From Bacillus sp. 03113 (lineage in GTDB: Bacteria > Bacillota > Bacilli > Bacillales > Cytobacillaceae), in contig NZ_VATK01000016.1 in the NCBI RefSeq assembly GCF_006546985.1, positions 45,450-109,449 of the forward strand: a stretch of 64,000 nucleotides of DNA, in the 5' to 3' direction. Positions 1-10,518 of this stretch are shown here, one piece after another. Numbering within the stretch: position 1 is the first letter of the stretch; each line of letters starts with the position of its first letter. A model generated the notes under the pieces. That model saw only the letters and a list, made by a program, of their open reading frames with translations. It was not told the origin of the DNA and did not search any database. The translations under genes and the position numbers were made by a program.

Positions 1-1424
1 ATATATTTAACATTCGGATTAAAGGCAGCAGCAACTGAAAAATTCGTTTGTTGTCCCAAATCTTTTCCAGATATAGATTGTCCTTTATTAAGCTGTTTTA
101 TCATGGATATTAATTCAAATGATGACATATCATAAACAGATGATGCGCCAGGGAAATCACCAACTCTTGCAGGATCACCAGTAATGGCAAGGATATCATG
201 TAATCCAAGCGTATGAAGTCCCATTAAATGAGATTGTAACCCAATGATATTGCGGTCACGACATGTGATATGAACCAAAGGACGCATGCCAACTTGAGTT
301 TTGACTAAATGACCAAGCGCTGTATTGCAAACCCTTGGAGAGGCTAACGAGTTATCAGCCATCGTAATGGCATCGATCCCCGCTTCCTTTAATGCTTTAG
401 CTCCTTTAAAAAAGCTTGTCGTATCTAATTTTCTAGGCGGATCTAATTCAACAATAACAGAAGGACGTTCCTTAACAATTTCTTGTAAAGAGGGAGCTCC
501 TTGTTTTACCTCTATTATTTTGGTAGATATTTCAATTTTTGGTTGTTTAATTGATTTTTCTATTATAGGCTTTAAACCGCGTAATTCTTCTGCAAATGCC
601 CGTATATGCTCAGGGGTTGTCCCGCAACATCCACCTAATAAACGTATACCTTCTTGCCTAAATTCATTAGCAGATTTTCGAAAATATTCAGCATCGCCTT
701 TATAATGAAATTTCCCATCGGTATAAGCAGGGATACTAGCATTTGGATAAGCAGAGAGAAACGCTTTTTTCGGTAATTGGACCTGTTCCAATGCTTTAAG
801 CATATGATGAGGTCCCAGGCGACAATTTAGCCCAACAACATCTGCACCAATATCTTCTAGACGATTAAATGCAACAGAAAGAGGGGTTTGATCTTGTAAA
901 ACACCTGTCTCATGTAGAGAAACTTGTGCGATTAAAGGTAAATCCGTTTCTTTTCTAGCGATGGAAAGTACGGTTTCAAGCTCCTCTAAATCATAAAAGG
1001 TTTCAAAGAGAATTCCATCAACACCTTCTAATAGAAGGCAATACAATTGTTCGCGAAAACTTCTTTTAATTTCTTCTATTGTAATAGATTTAGGCTTAAT
1101 ACCACGATTTCCGCCAATCGTGCCTACTACATATGCATTTTTTTCCACTGCTTTTTTGGCAATTTTAACGGCAGCGCTATTGATTTCTTTCACTTGATCC
1201 TCTAAACCATACCTTTGCAGCTTTAAATAGTTAGCTGCATAAGTGTTGGTTTGAATTAGTTGTGCTCCGGCATCAACATAAGCTCGATGAATACTTTCAA
1301 TTCGTTCTGAATGAGAAAGGTTTAATTCTTCGAAGCAGCTATCTTTGCCATACGAATAAAGCAATGTTCCCATTGCTCCATCCGCTATTAAAATTTGATT
1401 TTCCATTAATTTAAGGAAACTCAC
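1..1424 (-). CDS. yitJ: Bifunctional homocysteine S-methyltransferase / methylenetetrahydrofolate reductase (partial)
   Basis: YitJ-type fusion enzyme that makes methionine from homocysteine and supplies methyl-tetrahydrofolate. The N-terminal domain opens with ADGAMGT and carries the zinc-binding Gly-Gly-Cys-Cys-Gly-Thr motif plus an upstream GLNC cysteine; the reductase domain begins near [12 protein letters not shown]. The gene runs off the left edge, so about 474 residues are visible of the roughly 610 usual for the family. I prefer a GTG start at 1424: GAGGA lies 8 bases upstream of it, whereas in-frame ATGs at 1433 and 1430 sit on top of that site. It follows metC by a few bases and is the third gene of the metI-metC-yitJ operon. 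Confidence 0.93.
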   Translation of the reverse strand, partial: MSFLKLMENQILIADGAMGTLLYSYGKDSCFEELNLSHSERIESIHRAYVDAGAQLIQTNTYAANYLKLQRYGLEDQVKEINSAAVKIAKKAVEKNAYVVGTIGGNRGIKPKSITIEEIKRSFREQLYCLLLEGVDGILFETFYDLEELETVLSIARKETDLPLIAQVSLHETGVLQDQTPLSVAFNRLEDIGADVVGLNCRLGPHHMLKALEQVQLPKKAFLSAYPNASIPAYTDGKFHYKGDAEYFRKSANEFRQEGIRLLGGCCGTTPEHIRAFAEELRGLKPIIEKSIKQPKIEISTKIIEVKQGAPSLQEIVKERPSVIVELDPPRKLDTTSFFKGAKALKEAGIDAITMADNSLASPRVCNTALGHLVKTQVGMRPLVHITCRDRNIIGLQSHLMGLHTLGLHDILAITGDPARVGDFPGASSVYDMSSFELISMIKQLNKGQSISGKDLGQQTNFSVAAAFNPNVKY

Positions 1425-1435
1425 AAACATCATCC

Positions 1436-2611
1436 TCAGTTGTAAATATAGTTAGTCGAAAGCTTATGATTTAATGCAAGATTAAAATCATGAATCAGAT
1501 CTTCAGGATTTTCTAATCCGACTGATAGACGGAGTAAAGTGTTTGAAATGCCTCGTTGTTCACGTTCTTCTTGCGGCATTGCAGCATGTGACATTTTTGC
1601 TGGATAGGAGAGAATGGTTTCAACCGCTCCTAAGCTCACAGCAAAAACAGGTAATTTTACATTCGAAACGAACGTACGGAAAACTTCTTCATTTATTAGT
1701 TCAAAGGAGAAAACGGCTCCAGCACCCTTTGCTTGTGCATTTTGTAATTCGTATTGTGGATGATCCTCTAATCCAGGATAATAAACATTTTTCACTAATG
1801 GGTGTTTAGCTAAATATTTAGCTATTTTCAAAGCAGCGTTACTTGAATGATCAAGACGAACATTCAGTGTTTTAATTCCACGCATTACTAGCCAAGCATC
1901 TTGGACACCAAGTACAGCTCCAAATGAATTTTGTAAAAAGTAGAGCTTATCTGCCAATTCAGGATCTTTCACAACCGCGAGTCCTGCAAGTACATCACTA
2001 TGACCTGATAAAAATTTAGTAGCACTATGAAGTACAATATCTGCACCTAATAAAAGAGGCTTTTGCAGGGCAGGAGTTAAAAACGTATTATCGACAAAAG
2101 TCCAAGCATTATTTTCTTTTGCGAGTTTACTAATCGCTCTAATATCGGTAACCTTCAATAATGGGTTTGAAGGAGTTTCAACATAAAAAACCTTTGTGTT
2201 TGGTTTGATCGCATTTTTTACTTCATCTAAATTTGTCATATCAACAAAGGTATGTTCAATTCCTAATCGTGTCAAAACTTGAGTAACCATTCTAAAGGTT
2301 CCGCCGTACACATCTTCAGTGATAACGACATGATCGCCTTGAGATAATAGAAGAAAAGCAGTTGAAATGGCTGCCATACCAGAAGCAAAAGCAAAGCCTC
2401 TTGTACCTTCTTCAAGGTCTGCAATCACTTCCTCTAATGCTTCACGAGTAGGATTTAAACTTCTACTATAGTCGTATTTCCCAAATTGATCAATATCTTT
2501 TTGATGGAAAGTGGATGCATGCTGGATTGGTACACTAACTGCACCAGTTTCTGGATCAAATTTATATTTATTGTGAAGTAGTTTTGTTTCAAAAGAATAA
2601 TGTTCACTCAT
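1436..2611 (-). CDS. metC: Cystathionine beta-lyase
   Basis: PLP enzyme of the Cys/Met metabolism family, expected to cleave cystathionine to homocysteine, pyruvate and ammonia in the cytosol. The family signature is intact, including the PLP lysine in [13 protein letters not shown] (about K199) and the VETPSNPLL segment. Its 391 residues match B. subtilis MetC (YjcJ, about 390). Its ATG overlaps the metI stop codon as ATGA, with a GAGG Shine-Dalgarno inside the end of metI, so the genes are translationally coupled. Assigned as the lyase rather than the synthase from length and gene order; substrate preference within this family cannot be proved from sequence. Confidence 0.92.
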   Translation of the reverse strand: MSEHYSFETKLLHNKYKFDPETGAVSVPIQHASTFHQKDIDQFGKYDYSRSLNPTREALEEVIADLEEGTRGFAFASGMAAISTAFLLLSQGDHVVITEDVYGGTFRMVTQVLTRLGIEHTFVDMTNLDEVKNAIKPNTKVFYVETPSNPLLKVTDIRAISKLAKENNAWTFVDNTFLTPALQKPLLLGADIVLHSATKFLSGHSDVLAGLAVVKDPELADKLYFLQNSFGAVLGVQDAWLVMRGIKTLNVRLDHSSNAALKIAKYLAKHPLVKNVYYPGLEDHPQYELQNAQAKGAGAVFSFELINEEVFRTFVSNVKLPVFAVSLGAVETILSYPAKMSHAAMPQEEREQRGISNTLLRLSVGLENPEDLIHDFNLALNHKLSTNYIYN

Positions 2612-3720
2612 AGTAAAACCTCCTCTTTAACTTTTGCTAAAGCTTGCTCAAGATCTGCTATTAAATCATCTGCATCTTCAATTCCAACGGAGAAGCGTAA
2701 TAGTCGGTTACAAACGCCTGTTTCGATTCTAACTTCTTCTGGAATATCTGCATGTGTTTGTGTGGCAGGGTAGGTAATAAAGCTTTCAACTCCACCTAAG
2801 CTCTCTGCAAATGTGATAAGGGATAAGCTTTGTAAAAACGGATTGACCCATTTTTCATCATTTATTCTAAATGAAAGCATGCCCCCGTTACCTGGATAGA
2901 GAACATCCAAAATAGCGTCGTGCTCTGCTAAATATTCTGCAATTTGCTTCGCATTTTTTTCGTGTTGCTTCATGCGAAGAGAAAGAGTTTTCATACCTCT
3001 CATTAACAACCAAGAATCAAACGGGCTTAAAACGGCACCAGCCCCATTATGATGAAGGAATAGCTCTTCACAAAGTTCTTTTCCTTTTGCAACGATCAAA
3101 CCAGCTAACACATCATTATGTCCACCTAAATACTTTGTAGCACTATGGATGACAATATCCGCACCCTGATCGATAGGTTTTTGTAATATTGGAGTATAAA
3201 AAGTGTTATCTACAATTAATAGTAAATTGTGCGTTTTTGCAATGGAGCTTACTTTAGAAATATCCGTTTGTTCCATAAGAGGATTAGTCGGAGTTTCAAT
3301 AAAGATGGCTTTTGTTTTTGGGGTAATTGCTTGTTCTATAGCTTCATAATCACTTGTATTTACGTAGCTACATCGAAGTCCCCACTTTTTATAGCCTTGC
3401 TCTAGCAGTCGGTATGTGCCGCCATATAAATCTTTTGAAACAATCCACTCGTCTTCACTTTTAAAAAGGGATAGAATGGTCATAATCGCAGCCATCCCTG
3501 AGCTGCAGGCAAAGCCCCGATCCCCATTTTCTAGATCAGCAATAGCATTTTCAAGAATTTCTCTTGTAGGGTTACCGGTTCTAGTATAATCATAACCAGT
3601 TGATTGACCAATTCCTTCATGACGATAAGCGGTTGAAAAGTAGACAGGAGGATTTACTGATCCTGTTGTTTTTTCACTTCGGTTTCCAATTTGAGCTAAC
3701 TTTGTGTCTATTTTGTACAT
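2608..3720 (-). CDS. metI: Cystathionine gamma-synthase / O-acetylhomoserine thiolyase
   Basis: PLP-dependent transsulfuration enzyme that joins an activated homoserine to cysteine or sulfide. It has the PLP lysine in IHSATKYLGGHND (about K196), the FIETPTNPLM segment and the usual C-terminal RFSVGIED. Its 370 residues match B. subtilis MetI (YjcI, about 373). First gene of metI-metC-yitJ, downstream of a SAM-I riboswitch, so transcription should rise when S-adenosylmethionine is scarce. About 180 bases of untranslated leader lie between the riboswitch terminator and the start. Confidence 0.92.
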   Translation of the reverse strand: MYKIDTKLAQIGNRSEKTTGSVNPPVYFSTAYRHEGIGQSTGYDYTRTGNPTREILENAIADLENGDRGFACSSGMAAIMTILSLFKSEDEWIVSKDLYGGTYRLLEQGYKKWGLRCSYVNTSDYEAIEQAITPKTKAIFIETPTNPLMEQTDISKVSSIAKTHNLLLIVDNTFYTPILQKPIDQGADIVIHSATKYLGGHNDVLAGLIVAKGKELCEELFLHHNGAGAVLSPFDSWLLMRGMKTLSLRMKQHEKNAKQIAEYLAEHDAILDVLYPGNGGMLSFRINDEKWVNPFLQSLSLITFAESLGGVESFITYPATQTHADIPEEVRIETGVCNRLLRFSVGIEDADDLIADLEQALAKVKEEVLL

Positions 3721-3894
3721 TGACTTTCACTCCTTGATCAATAATCTTTTTTTAATGACTGAGTAACATGCTTTTTTATTCCTATGGATATCTTGCGTAC
3801 ATATAGGAACTTGTCCAATTGTACGTTGAATGAATATATGATCAATATACCCATTCAATAAGGAACTATAGAGCAGTTATGTAGTTTTGTATAA

Positions 3895-3930
3895 ATAAAA
3901 AAGTCTCCTTTCCTAAGAAGAAGACTTGGT
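3895..3930 (-). terminator. Riboswitch-linked intrinsic terminator
   Basis: Read on the minus strand, AAGTCT and AGACTT close a stem of about ten pairs (one G-U) followed by six T residues. It lies about 20 bases downstream of the S-box aptamer, as expected for the expression platform of a transcriptionally acting SAM-I riboswitch. Confidence 0.85.
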
Positions 3931-3949
3931 TAAAATTTATCAGTCATTC

Positions 3950-4068
3950 TTCTTATCTTCCAAGTTTTCGAAAAACTTGCTGGAATTAGCACCTTTTCAA
4001 TGATAACTATACCATTGTCGGTTGCTGAGGCGTCACAGGGCCATACCCTCGACCTCTCTTGATAAGAA
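3950..4068 (-). promoter_or_regulatory. SAM-I (S-box) riboswitch of the methionine operon
   Basis: Minus-strand sequence has the canonical S-box order: P1 strand CTTATC, AGAGAGGTCGAGGG, TGGCCC, TGACGCC, CAGCAACC, then GGTGCTAATTCCAGCA and the closing GATAAG strand. The P1 helix has 8 perfect pairs (3950-3957 with 4061-4068). SAM binding is expected to favour the terminator just downstream and switch off metI-metC-yitJ. Confidence 0.97.
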
Positions 4069-4487
4069 TTCAATTTTTAAATAATTTACTACAATATATC
4101 TATAATAGCAATCTTTTTTAATAAAATATACATTTTTTTATTTTCGCACACTGATTTTCTGTTTTTTTCGATAAAAAAATTCGAAGGGAGGTCAAACGGG
4201 GAGCTTAATAGAACTACAAAAAGCTCATATCGCTTTCAACGGAATTTTATTAAAATAATTTACAAACTCTTCATATAATAATGCCAGTAGCTTCATTAAT
4301 CCGATATAAACTATATGTAGTCTGTTGGCAGAAATTCTAGTTGAATCCTGCTATGGATCAATCAAATTTATTATCCGATTTGGTTCAAATTTTAGGAGGT
4401 TATTTTTTCTATTTAAAGAAAAAATGAATTTACATTTAATTGTGTATTTTCTTTGTCGATCATCTGGAAGAGTGTTAAAATAATAAA

Positions 4488-4501
4488 TGTAAACGGTTAA
4501 A
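4488..4501 (+). promoter_or_regulatory. cre-like CcpA site upstream of odhA
   Basis: TGTAAACGGTTAAA matches the cre consensus TGWNANCGNTNWCA at all but one defined position. It ends 16 bases before the proposed -35 box of odhA, a plausible place for carbon catabolite control of the 2-oxoglutarate dehydrogenase operon. Motif match only. Confidence 0.4.
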
Positions 4502-4517
4502 TTTTTTATTTACCGGA

Positions 4518-4546
4518 TTAAGATATTTGTGTTACATAAGTATAAA
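4518..4546 (+). promoter_or_regulatory. Probable sigma-A promoter of odhAB
   Basis: TTAAGA and TATAAA are separated by 17 bases, about 70 bases before the odhA start. The rest of 4090-4487 shows no gene or clear structure to me. Confidence 0.5.
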
Positions 4547-4617
4547 GAAGGGGCATATGTAGAAAGGGGAACAAATACAATGGATATGGAATATTTCCAT
4601 TATGGGGAGGAAATTTC

Positions 4618-7416
4618 ATGGTGAATTCAGCTACGAAAGATTTTTTTGGACCCAATCTAGGCTATGTTGTTGAATTATATGATAAATATTTAGAAAATCC
4701 TCAATCTGTAGATGAGGATATGCGTAGTTATTTCCAAAAATGGGGATCCCCAATAAAAAAGAGTGAAGTGAATGCCCATTCAAAAGCCTCGCCTCAGCAA
4801 TTGGAAAAAGTTGTTTCTGCTATTAAATTAGCGAATAAAATTAGAGCATATGGTCATCAAGCAGCAAATATTTATCCTTTACACGATCATAAACCGGAAT
4901 TTGAGTTATTTGAACTAGAAAAGTATGATTTATCAAAGGAAGATTTACTGCTTATTCCAGCAGAGATTATTTGCCCTACAACTCCAGAACATGTAACGAA
5001 TGGGCTTGAAGCAATTGAGTATTTAAAGACAGTATACACAAAGACGATCGCTTTTGAATTTCTTCATGTAAATGATGTGGACGAAAAGAACTGGCTCCAA
5101 AACATTGTTGAATCTGGTAGTCTATTAACGTCCTTTTCGACTGAAAAAAAAATTAAACTTTTAAAAAGGCTGACGGAGATAGAAAATTTTGAATTGTTTC
5201 TGCACAAAACCTTCGTAGGTCAAAAAAGGTTTTCCATAGAAGGGTTAGAGACCCTTGTTCCACTACTTGATGAAGTGATCTCAGAATCTGTCAAGAATGG
5301 GGCAAAAACGATCAATATTGGCATGGCACATAGAGGAAGACTAAATGTCCTTGCTCATGTATTAGAAAAGCCGTATGAAATGATTTTTGCAGAATTTCAA
5401 CATGCACCTAATAAAGAATTAGTTCCTTCAGAAGGGTCAATTGGAATAAATTTTGGCTGGACAGGTGATGTAAAATATCATCTAGGACTTGATCGACAAT
5501 TAAATGGAGAAAGTACAAAGAAAGTTAGAATTACGCTTGCAAATAATCCAAGCCATTTGGAGTTTGTTGGATCTGTGGTAGAAGGGTTTACAAGAGCTGC
5601 TCAAGACGATCGTTCGCAAGCTGGATATCCAAATGAAGATCAAAAAACTGCTTTGGCTATTTTAATTCACGGTGATGCAGCCTTCCCTGGTCAAGGAGTC
5701 GTCGCAGAAACTTTAAACCTTAGCAGGCTAATTGGTTACAGAACTGGAGGAACAATCCACGTTATTGCCAATAACTCAATCGGTTTTACGACTGAATCTT
5801 ATGATTCTCGATCAACTAGATATGCAAGTGATTTAGCAAAAGGGTTTGAGATCCCAATTCTTCACGTTAATGCAGATGATCCAGAGGCTTGTATTAAGGC
5901 AGCAGAGCTAGCATATGAGTACCGAGCTAAATTTAATAAGGACTTTTTAATTGATTTGATCGGGTACCGCCGATTTGGGCATAACGAAATGGATGAACCG
6001 ATGACCACCAATCCATTAATGTATAGTATTATTCATCAGCATCCAACTGTCAAGACACTTTATAGTGAAAAGCTTCAAGAAGAAGGGATTACAACTGAAG
6101 CATTTATAGCAAATGTTGAACATTCTGTTTATCAAAAGCTGCAAGCAGCATACGAAAAAGTTGACCATAAAACGAAGGATGCGTATGTAAATAATCCTCC
6201 CTTGATTGTTGAACATGGGATTACTAGTGTGGATACCTCGGTTCCGTTGCCTGAGCTGATAAAATTAAATGATGAGCTGCTTGCGTGGCCAGACCGTTTT
6301 AACATTTTTCCTAAGCTAGCAAAAATACTTAACCGCAGAAAAAAAGCATTTGACCAGAATGGAACTATTGATTGGGGATTAGCTGAAACATTGGCATTTG
6401 GAACGATCTTAAAGGATGGAACTCCTATTCGTTTATCAGGGCAGGATTCAGAAAGAGGAACCTTTGCACAGAGAAACATTATCTTACACGATATAAAAAC
6501 AGGAGAGGCTTTCTCTCCTTTACATCAGCTTTCTAATGTAAATGTTTCCTTTGCAGTTCATAATAGCCCGTTATCTGAGTGCTCGGTTCTTGGGTTCGAA
6601 TACGGCTATAATGTATTTGCACCTGAAACCCTTGTTATTTGGGAAGCACAGTATGGAGATTTTGCAAACGCAGCACAAATCATGTTTGATCAATTTATAG
6701 CAGCTGGAAGAGCAAAATGGGGACAAAAATCAGGGTTAGTCATGCTGCTTCCTCATGGCTATGAAGGACAAGGACCTGAACACTCAAGTGGAAGGGTGGA
6801 GCGTTTTTTAATATTAGCAGCTGAAAATAATTGGACGGTAGCGAATTTAACAACTGCAGCTCAATACTTTCACATTTTACGGAGACAAGCCGCAATATTA
6901 ACTAAAGAAGAGGTTCGTCCTCTCGTTATTATGACTCCAAAGAGTCTTTTAAGAAATCCACTTGTTTCATCGACAGGTAAAGAATTAAGTGAAGAAAAAT
7001 TTAAATTAGTACTTGAACATCAAGGACTAGGTAAAGAATATAATAGAGTAGAAAGAATTATTTTATGTTCCGGGAAAATTGCGATCGATTTGCAAGAAAA
7101 GTTAGAACAAATAAATGACTATTCTTGGCTCCATATTTTAAGAATAGAACAAATCTATCCATTTCCGTTAGATAAAATCACTGAAATTTTCAATCGATAT
7201 CCGAACGTAAAAGAAATTGTTTGGGTTCAGGAAGAGCCGAAAAACATGGGTGTTTGGAATTTTGTTGAACCAAGATTAAAATATTTAGCTCCAAAAGGAG
7301 CAGAGGTATCTTATATCGGACGACGACGAAGATCCAGCCCGGCAGAAGGAGATCCACTCGTGCACAAAAAAGATCAATTGAGAATCGTTAGAGAAGCATT
7401 AACTCGGAGTAAGTGA
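4618..7416 (+). CDS. odhA: 2-oxoglutarate dehydrogenase E1 component
   Basis: Thiamine-diphosphate E1 enzyme of the citric acid cycle: it decarboxylates 2-oxoglutarate and passes the succinyl group to the lipoyl arm of OdhB. Visible are the short N-terminal [17 protein letters not shown] region, the ThDP-binding [10 protein letters not shown] block (about residues 351-360), NNSIGFTT, and the C-terminal [10 protein letters not shown]. Its 932 residues are close to the roughly 944 of B. subtilis OdhA. The ATG follows a GGGGAGG site at 7 bases. odhB follows after about 200 bases that hold a perfect hairpin. Confidence 0.97.
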   Translation: MVNSATKDFFGPNLGYVVELYDKYLENPQSVDEDMRSYFQKWGSPIKKSEVNAHSKASPQQLEKVVSAIKLANKIRAYGHQAANIYPLHDHKPEFELFELEKYDLSKEDLLLIPAEIICPTTPEHVTNGLEAIEYLKTVYTKTIAFEFLHVNDVDEKNWLQNIVESGSLLTSFSTEKKIKLLKRLTEIENFELFLHKTFVGQKRFSIEGLETLVPLLDEVISESVKNGAKTINIGMAHRGRLNVLAHVLEKPYEMIFAEFQHAPNKELVPSEGSIGINFGWTGDVKYHLGLDRQLNGESTKKVRITLANNPSHLEFVGSVVEGFTRAAQDDRSQAGYPNEDQKTALAILIHGDAAFPGQGVVAETLNLSRLIGYRTGGTIHVIANNSIGFTTESYDSRSTRYASDLAKGFEIPILHVNADDPEACIKAAELAYEYRAKFNKDFLIDLIGYRRFGHNEMDEPMTTNPLMYSIIHQHPTVKTLYSEKLQEEGITTEAFIANVEHSVYQKLQAAYEKVDHKTKDAYVNNPPLIVEHGITSVDTSVPLPELIKLNDELLAWPDRFNIFPKLAKILNRRKKAFDQNGTIDWGLAETLAFGTILKDGTPIRLSGQDSERGTFAQRNIILHDIKTGEAFSPLHQLSNVNVSFAVHNSPLSECSVLGFEYGYNVFAPETLVIWEAQYGDFANAAQIMFDQFIAAGRAKWGQKSGLVMLLPHGYEGQGPEHSSGRVERFLILAAENNWTVANLTTAAQYFHILRRQAAILTKEEVRPLVIMTPKSLLRNPLVSSTGKELSEEKFKLVLEHQGLGKEYNRVERIILCSGKIAIDLQEKLEQINDYSWLHILRIEQIYPFPLDKITEIFNRYPNVKEIVWVQEEPKNMGVWNFVEPRLKYLAPKGAEVSYIGRRRRSSPAEGDPLVHKKDQLRIVREALTRSK

Positions 7417-7450
7417 GTAAATTCGCTTTAATAGTGAGAAGCGTTAATAA

Positions 7451-7478
7451 ATAAGGTGGAGAGCTTTATCCACCTTAT
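7451..7478 (+). repeat. Perfect hairpin between odhA and odhB
   Basis: ATAAGGTGGA and TCCACCTTAT form a perfect 10-pair stem with an 8-base loop 34 bases after the odhA stop. There is no T-run, so it is not a standard terminator; it may protect the odhA mRNA 3' end or set the odhA:odhB ratio. Confidence 0.6.
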
Positions 7479-7624
7479 CCTAAGCTTATGATTAAAAAAG
7501 AGAAAATGCTCAGACTTTGTCGTGCAATTGGGAGCAATCAGAGTATGACTAGACTAACAAGTCAGTCAAAACGGTCATCTTAATTCATACTTATCCTTGC
7601 CTATAATAAAGGGGGAAAATGACG

Positions 7625-8854
7625 TTGTCAGAAATTAAAGTTCCGGAATTAGCTGAATCGATTACAGAAGGGACAGTGGCACATTGGTTAAAAAAAACCG
7701 GAGAGTTTGTTCAAAAGGGAGACTACATTGTTGAGTTAGAAACAGACAAGGTAAATGTAGAAATTATCTCTGAAGAAACAGGCGTACTCAAAGAATTAAA
7801 AGCAGCAGAAGGAGATATCGTTAAGGTGGGTGAAACAATCGCGATTGTTGATGAAAAAGTAAATCCTATCGAAAATCGAATAGAGACTCCTGTAATTGAA
7901 CAAAATATTCAAATTGAAAAACCTCAATTAGAAAATGTAAAGCCCGAAACAGAAAAAGTTCATCGGAAGGTTGCATCTCCAGCTGCTCGAAAGATGGCAA
8001 GAGAAAAAGGGATTGATTTAAATCAGATTCCGACTATGGATCCACTAGGGAGAGTTCGTGTTCAAGATGTTACATCATATCAAAATACACAAGAAACGAA
8101 ATTGAGTCCTGTACCTGTTTCTCAGGAAGTCGCGTTGATTGAAGAGAATGAGAAACCAACTCAAAGAATACGAATGACTAGAAGGCGACAAACGATTGCT
8201 AATAGATTATTAGAGGTAAAACAAACCACTGCCATGTTAACTACCTTTAATGAAGTTGACATGACAAACGTTATGAATCTTCGTAAACGGAGAAAAGATC
8301 AATTTTTCGAAGAAAATAATGTAAAGCTTGGTTATATGTCTTTCTTCACAAAGGCTGTTGTTGCTGCGTTAAAGAAAGCACCGTTATTAAATGCTGAAAT
8401 ACAAGGTGATGAAATAGTTCTTAAAAAGTATTATGACATCGGAATTGCCGTTTCAACGGATGACGGACTGATTGTACCAGTTGTTCGTGATTGTGAACGG
8501 AAAAACTTTGCTGAAATTGAATCAGAAATTATGGATTTGGCTAACAAAGCCCGCTCCAACAAGCTCTCTCTAAAAGATCTACAAGGAGGGACGTTCACCA
8601 TTACAAATGGAGGGATATTTGGTTCTTTATTATCAACTCCGATTCTTAATGGACCACAGGTTGGTATTTTAGGAATGCATAGTATACAGCTTCGTCCAGT
8701 TGCGATCGATAAAGAAAAAATGGAAAACCGTCCCATGATGTATATAGCACTATCCTATGATCATCGAATTGTGGATGGAAAAGAAGCTGTCACTTTCCTT
8801 AAACGCGTTAAAGAATTAATTGAAGATCCAGAATCCTTATTATTTGAAGCTTAA
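7625..8854 (+). CDS. odhB: Dihydrolipoyllysine succinyltransferase E2 component
   Basis: Core of the 2-oxoglutarate dehydrogenase complex, moving succinyl groups from OdhA to CoA. Domains in order: lipoyl domain with the modified lysine in [11 protein letters not shown] (about residue 41), an acidic linker, a peripheral subunit-binding domain ([15 protein letters not shown]), and the catalytic domain ending in [13 protein letters not shown] with its active-site His. I choose TTG at 7625: the AAAGGGGG ribosome site is 9 bases upstream and the protein then begins SEIKVPEL like B. subtilis OdhB; an in-frame ATG at 7619 is only 3 bases from the same site. A strong terminator follows. Confidence 0.95.
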   Translation: MSEIKVPELAESITEGTVAHWLKKTGEFVQKGDYIVELETDKVNVEIISEETGVLKELKAAEGDIVKVGETIAIVDEKVNPIENRIETPVIEQNIQIEKPQLENVKPETEKVHRKVASPAARKMAREKGIDLNQIPTMDPLGRVRVQDVTSYQNTQETKLSPVPVSQEVALIEENEKPTQRIRMTRRRQTIANRLLEVKQTTAMLTTFNEVDMTNVMNLRKRRKDQFFEENNVKLGYMSFFTKAVVAALKKAPLLNAEIQGDEIVLKKYYDIGIAVSTDDGLIVPVVRDCERKNFAEIESEIMDLANKARSNKLSLKDLQGGTFTITNGGIFGSLLSTPILNGPQVGILGMHSIQLRPVAIDKEKMENRPMMYIALSYDHRIVDGKEAVTFLKRVKELIEDPESLLFEA

Positions 8855-8892
8855 AGAAGAAAAGAGGAGGCGCCACCATTCTTATCGTAAAT

Positions 8893-8930
8893 AAAAGACA
8901 GATTGAAAGTGATTCAATCTGTCTTTTATT
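8893..8930 (+). terminator. Intrinsic terminator after odhB
   Basis: AAAAGACAGATTGAA pairs perfectly over 15 bases with TTCAATCTGTCTTTT around a 5-base loop, with an AT-rich tail. It also faces the convergent sda-like gene and could serve both strands. Confidence 0.9.
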
Positions 8931-8971
8931 TCATACTCTTCATTCGTTTTCTTTGTGATCGGCAGAAAAAT

Positions 8972-9103
8972 TTAATCTTTAATCGCTTTTAATCCTCGTC
9001 TTTTTATTTCCCCTTTTAATATTCGAACCCATTCCTTTTCCTTATCAGACTTCAATGCATCACGATACGAGACAACCAACTGTTCATTACTCATAATTTT
9101 CAT
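8972..9103 (-). CDS. sda: Sda-family sporulation histidine kinase inhibitor
   Basis: A 43-residue protein behind an AGGAGG site 7 bases before the ATG. It aligns without gaps to B. subtilis Sda as I remember it, sharing Ser5, Glu7, Leu9, Ser12-Tyr13, Ala16 and the EIKRRxL block (32-38). Sda binds the dimerisation/phosphotransfer domain of KinA and blocks Spo0A activation after replication stress. The two surface residues I recall as critical, Leu21 and Phe25, are Lys and Trp here, so the target or affinity may differ. It is a single gene convergent with odhAB. Family membership is fairly secure; function as a checkpoint inhibitor is inferred. Confidence 0.75.
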   Translation of the reverse strand: MKIMSNEQLVVSYRDALKSDKEKEWVRILKGEIKRRGLKAIKD

Positions 9104-9441
9104 TTTGCAGTCCTCCTAATAAATTAAATGGATTGAATATTCTTACTTTTCATTATTTTAATGCTTTTTTCGAGCTTTGAAAACCCGAAAGGACAAAAAA
9201 GTGTAAAATGAGTCTTTTGAATGGTTATAAGCTTTAGGCATTCCACGATCTTGAAAATATTCAAGACTAAATAACCTATTTATTGAAATCTTATATTCGT
9301 TTACTTATAAAATTTAAGAATAAGAAAAATCAGTACGTTTTTTTCTCATTCAAAAGATGTAGATGAAATCCTACATCATGCCAATGTGTTCATCTCTTTT
9401 CTTTTCTACAATAAAGAAAAAGGAATGAGAGGAGAAATATC
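9104..9441. other. Gene-free stretch
   Basis: AT-rich DNA between the sda-like gene and the next small ORF. The only structure I see is a short inverted repeat, GATGTAG...CTACATC, at about 9355-9376. No coding signal on either strand. Confidence 0.5.
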
Positions 9442-9597
9442 ATGTTCGATCAAATGTATGTGCTTGAAAATTTACAACAAGAAAATCTGAAAAAATTACA
9501 AAAAATTTATGTGGATGAGGAGATGAAAGAAGGAAATAAAACAAAAATAATATGTACAATTCCATTTGTTAAAAATTTAAACATATGCAAATGTTAA
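9442..9597 (+). CDS. Small hypothetical protein, 51 aa
   Basis: Begins ATG TTC GAT behind a good GAGAGGAG site and ends at TAA. The N-terminal two thirds is amphipathic and Gln/Lys/Glu-rich (LENLQQENLKKLQK), followed by a hydrophobic stretch and a tail with three cysteines (IICT...ICKC). I do not recognise the family. The strong ribosome site and isolated position support a real small gene; the cysteine-rich end may bind metal or form disulfides. Confidence 0.5.
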   Translation: MFDQMYVLENLQQENLKKLQKIYVDEEMKEGNKTKIICTIPFVKNLNICKC

Positions 9598-9731
9598 TTT
9601 ATGTTGATAACTTTCATAGCAAAATGAATATATATCCTTAAACCGAATTTAAGTCACTGTTCTAACTTACTGGACTGATTTCATGATAATATCGAAGCAT
9701 ATGGAAGAAGTTTTCGCAGGAGGAAAAAACG

Positions 9732-10136
9732 ATGGCTGATTCAATCCATGTTTTTGTATATGGAACATTGAGAAGAGGAGAAAAAAACCATTATTTAATG
9801 AGTGGATGCACCTGCATAGCAGAAGAAGCTTATATTGATGGTAAATTGTATGATTCTAGATTCGGTTACCCATTTTTAACGACTAGTTCTGGAATAAGGG
9901 TATATGGAGAGTTGTATAATGTACCGATCGAAAAATTACCTTTTTTGGATGAATTAGAGGATTATACTCCCAATAGGGAAGATAATCTTTATGAAAGGGT
10001 GGTACATCCGATTTATATTGGACAAGCAACTGTCCAAGCTTACGTATATATTTCCAATCGTCCTGATTTACACGGTACTTTAATTGAATCAGGCGATTGG
10101 AAGCAATACAATGCAAATAAAGAAAAATCAAGTTAA
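9732..10136 (+). CDS. Gamma-glutamylcyclotransferase-fold protein
   Basis: A 134-residue protein of the AIG2/GGCT-like family, which cyclises gamma-glutamyl groups or opens related amides. The diagnostic VFVYGTLRRGEKNH loop lies at residues 6-20, followed by a short beta-barrel with LPFLDELEDY, where the Glu is the usual acid/base position. The ATG follows GGAGGAAAAAACG. The natural substrate of such small bacterial homologues is usually unknown. The next gene has its own promoter. Confidence 0.85.
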   Translation: MADSIHVFVYGTLRRGEKNHYLMSGCTCIAEEAYIDGKLYDSRFGYPFLTTSSGIRVYGELYNVPIEKLPFLDELEDYTPNREDNLYERVVHPIYIGQATVQAYVYISNRPDLHGTLIESGDWKQYNANKEKSS

Positions 10137-10158
10137 TCCCCTTAAAAATAATAAAAGG

Positions 10159-10187
10159 TTGAGGGTTCCGCTTCCATTCATTATACT
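10159..10187 (+). promoter_or_regulatory. Probable sigma-A promoter
   Basis: TTGAGG and TATACT with a 17-base spacer, ending 26 bases before the next start codon. Confidence 0.6.
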
Positions 10188-10212
10188 AATAGAGAAAAAA
10201 GGAGGGAAAGAA

Positions 10213-10416
10213 ATGATACATAAAGTTTGGGACCAGAAAGAAACTGGGAAAAAAGTACAGTGTGTTCATACGAATGCTAAAAAATATATCGTCAATCATG
10301 CCTTAACAGAAGGTAAATTTTATGATGTAAAAAATGAAACAGAAGAGTTTTACTTTGTTATTGATAATACTGGTAAAGTTGGCGGATTTTATAAAGATTA
10401 TTTTAAACTGGTTTAA
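10213..10416 (+). CDS. Small conserved Bacillus protein, DUF6501-like, 67 aa
   Basis: Starts at ATG 10213 behind a strong AAAGGAGGG site and its own promoter, although the frame stays open upstream. The protein (MIHKVWDQKETGKKVQCVHT...) ends in a conserved-looking EEFYFVIDNTGKVGGFYKDYF, suggesting a small beta-rich domain. I believe it matches a family known only from Bacillus genomes (DUF6501), but that name is from memory. Function unknown. Confidence 0.7.
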   Translation: MIHKVWDQKETGKKVQCVHTNAKKYIVNHALTEGKFYDVKNETEEFYFVIDNTGKVGGFYKDYFKLV

Positions 10417-10464
10417 AGTATCTTTTTTTAGTGAGGGGTATTTATCCCATGTAAAATATAATAA

Positions 10465-10518
10465 GCATTTGTTTCAAAAAAGGATAACTTTTAATTGAGG
10501 CAAATGTTTTTTATTTTT
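10465..10518 (+). terminator. Intrinsic terminator
   Basis: CATTTGTTTCAA pairs with TTGAGGCAAATG (12 pairs, two of them G-U) across a 17-base AT-rich loop, followed by TTTTTTATTTTT. Confidence 0.7.
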
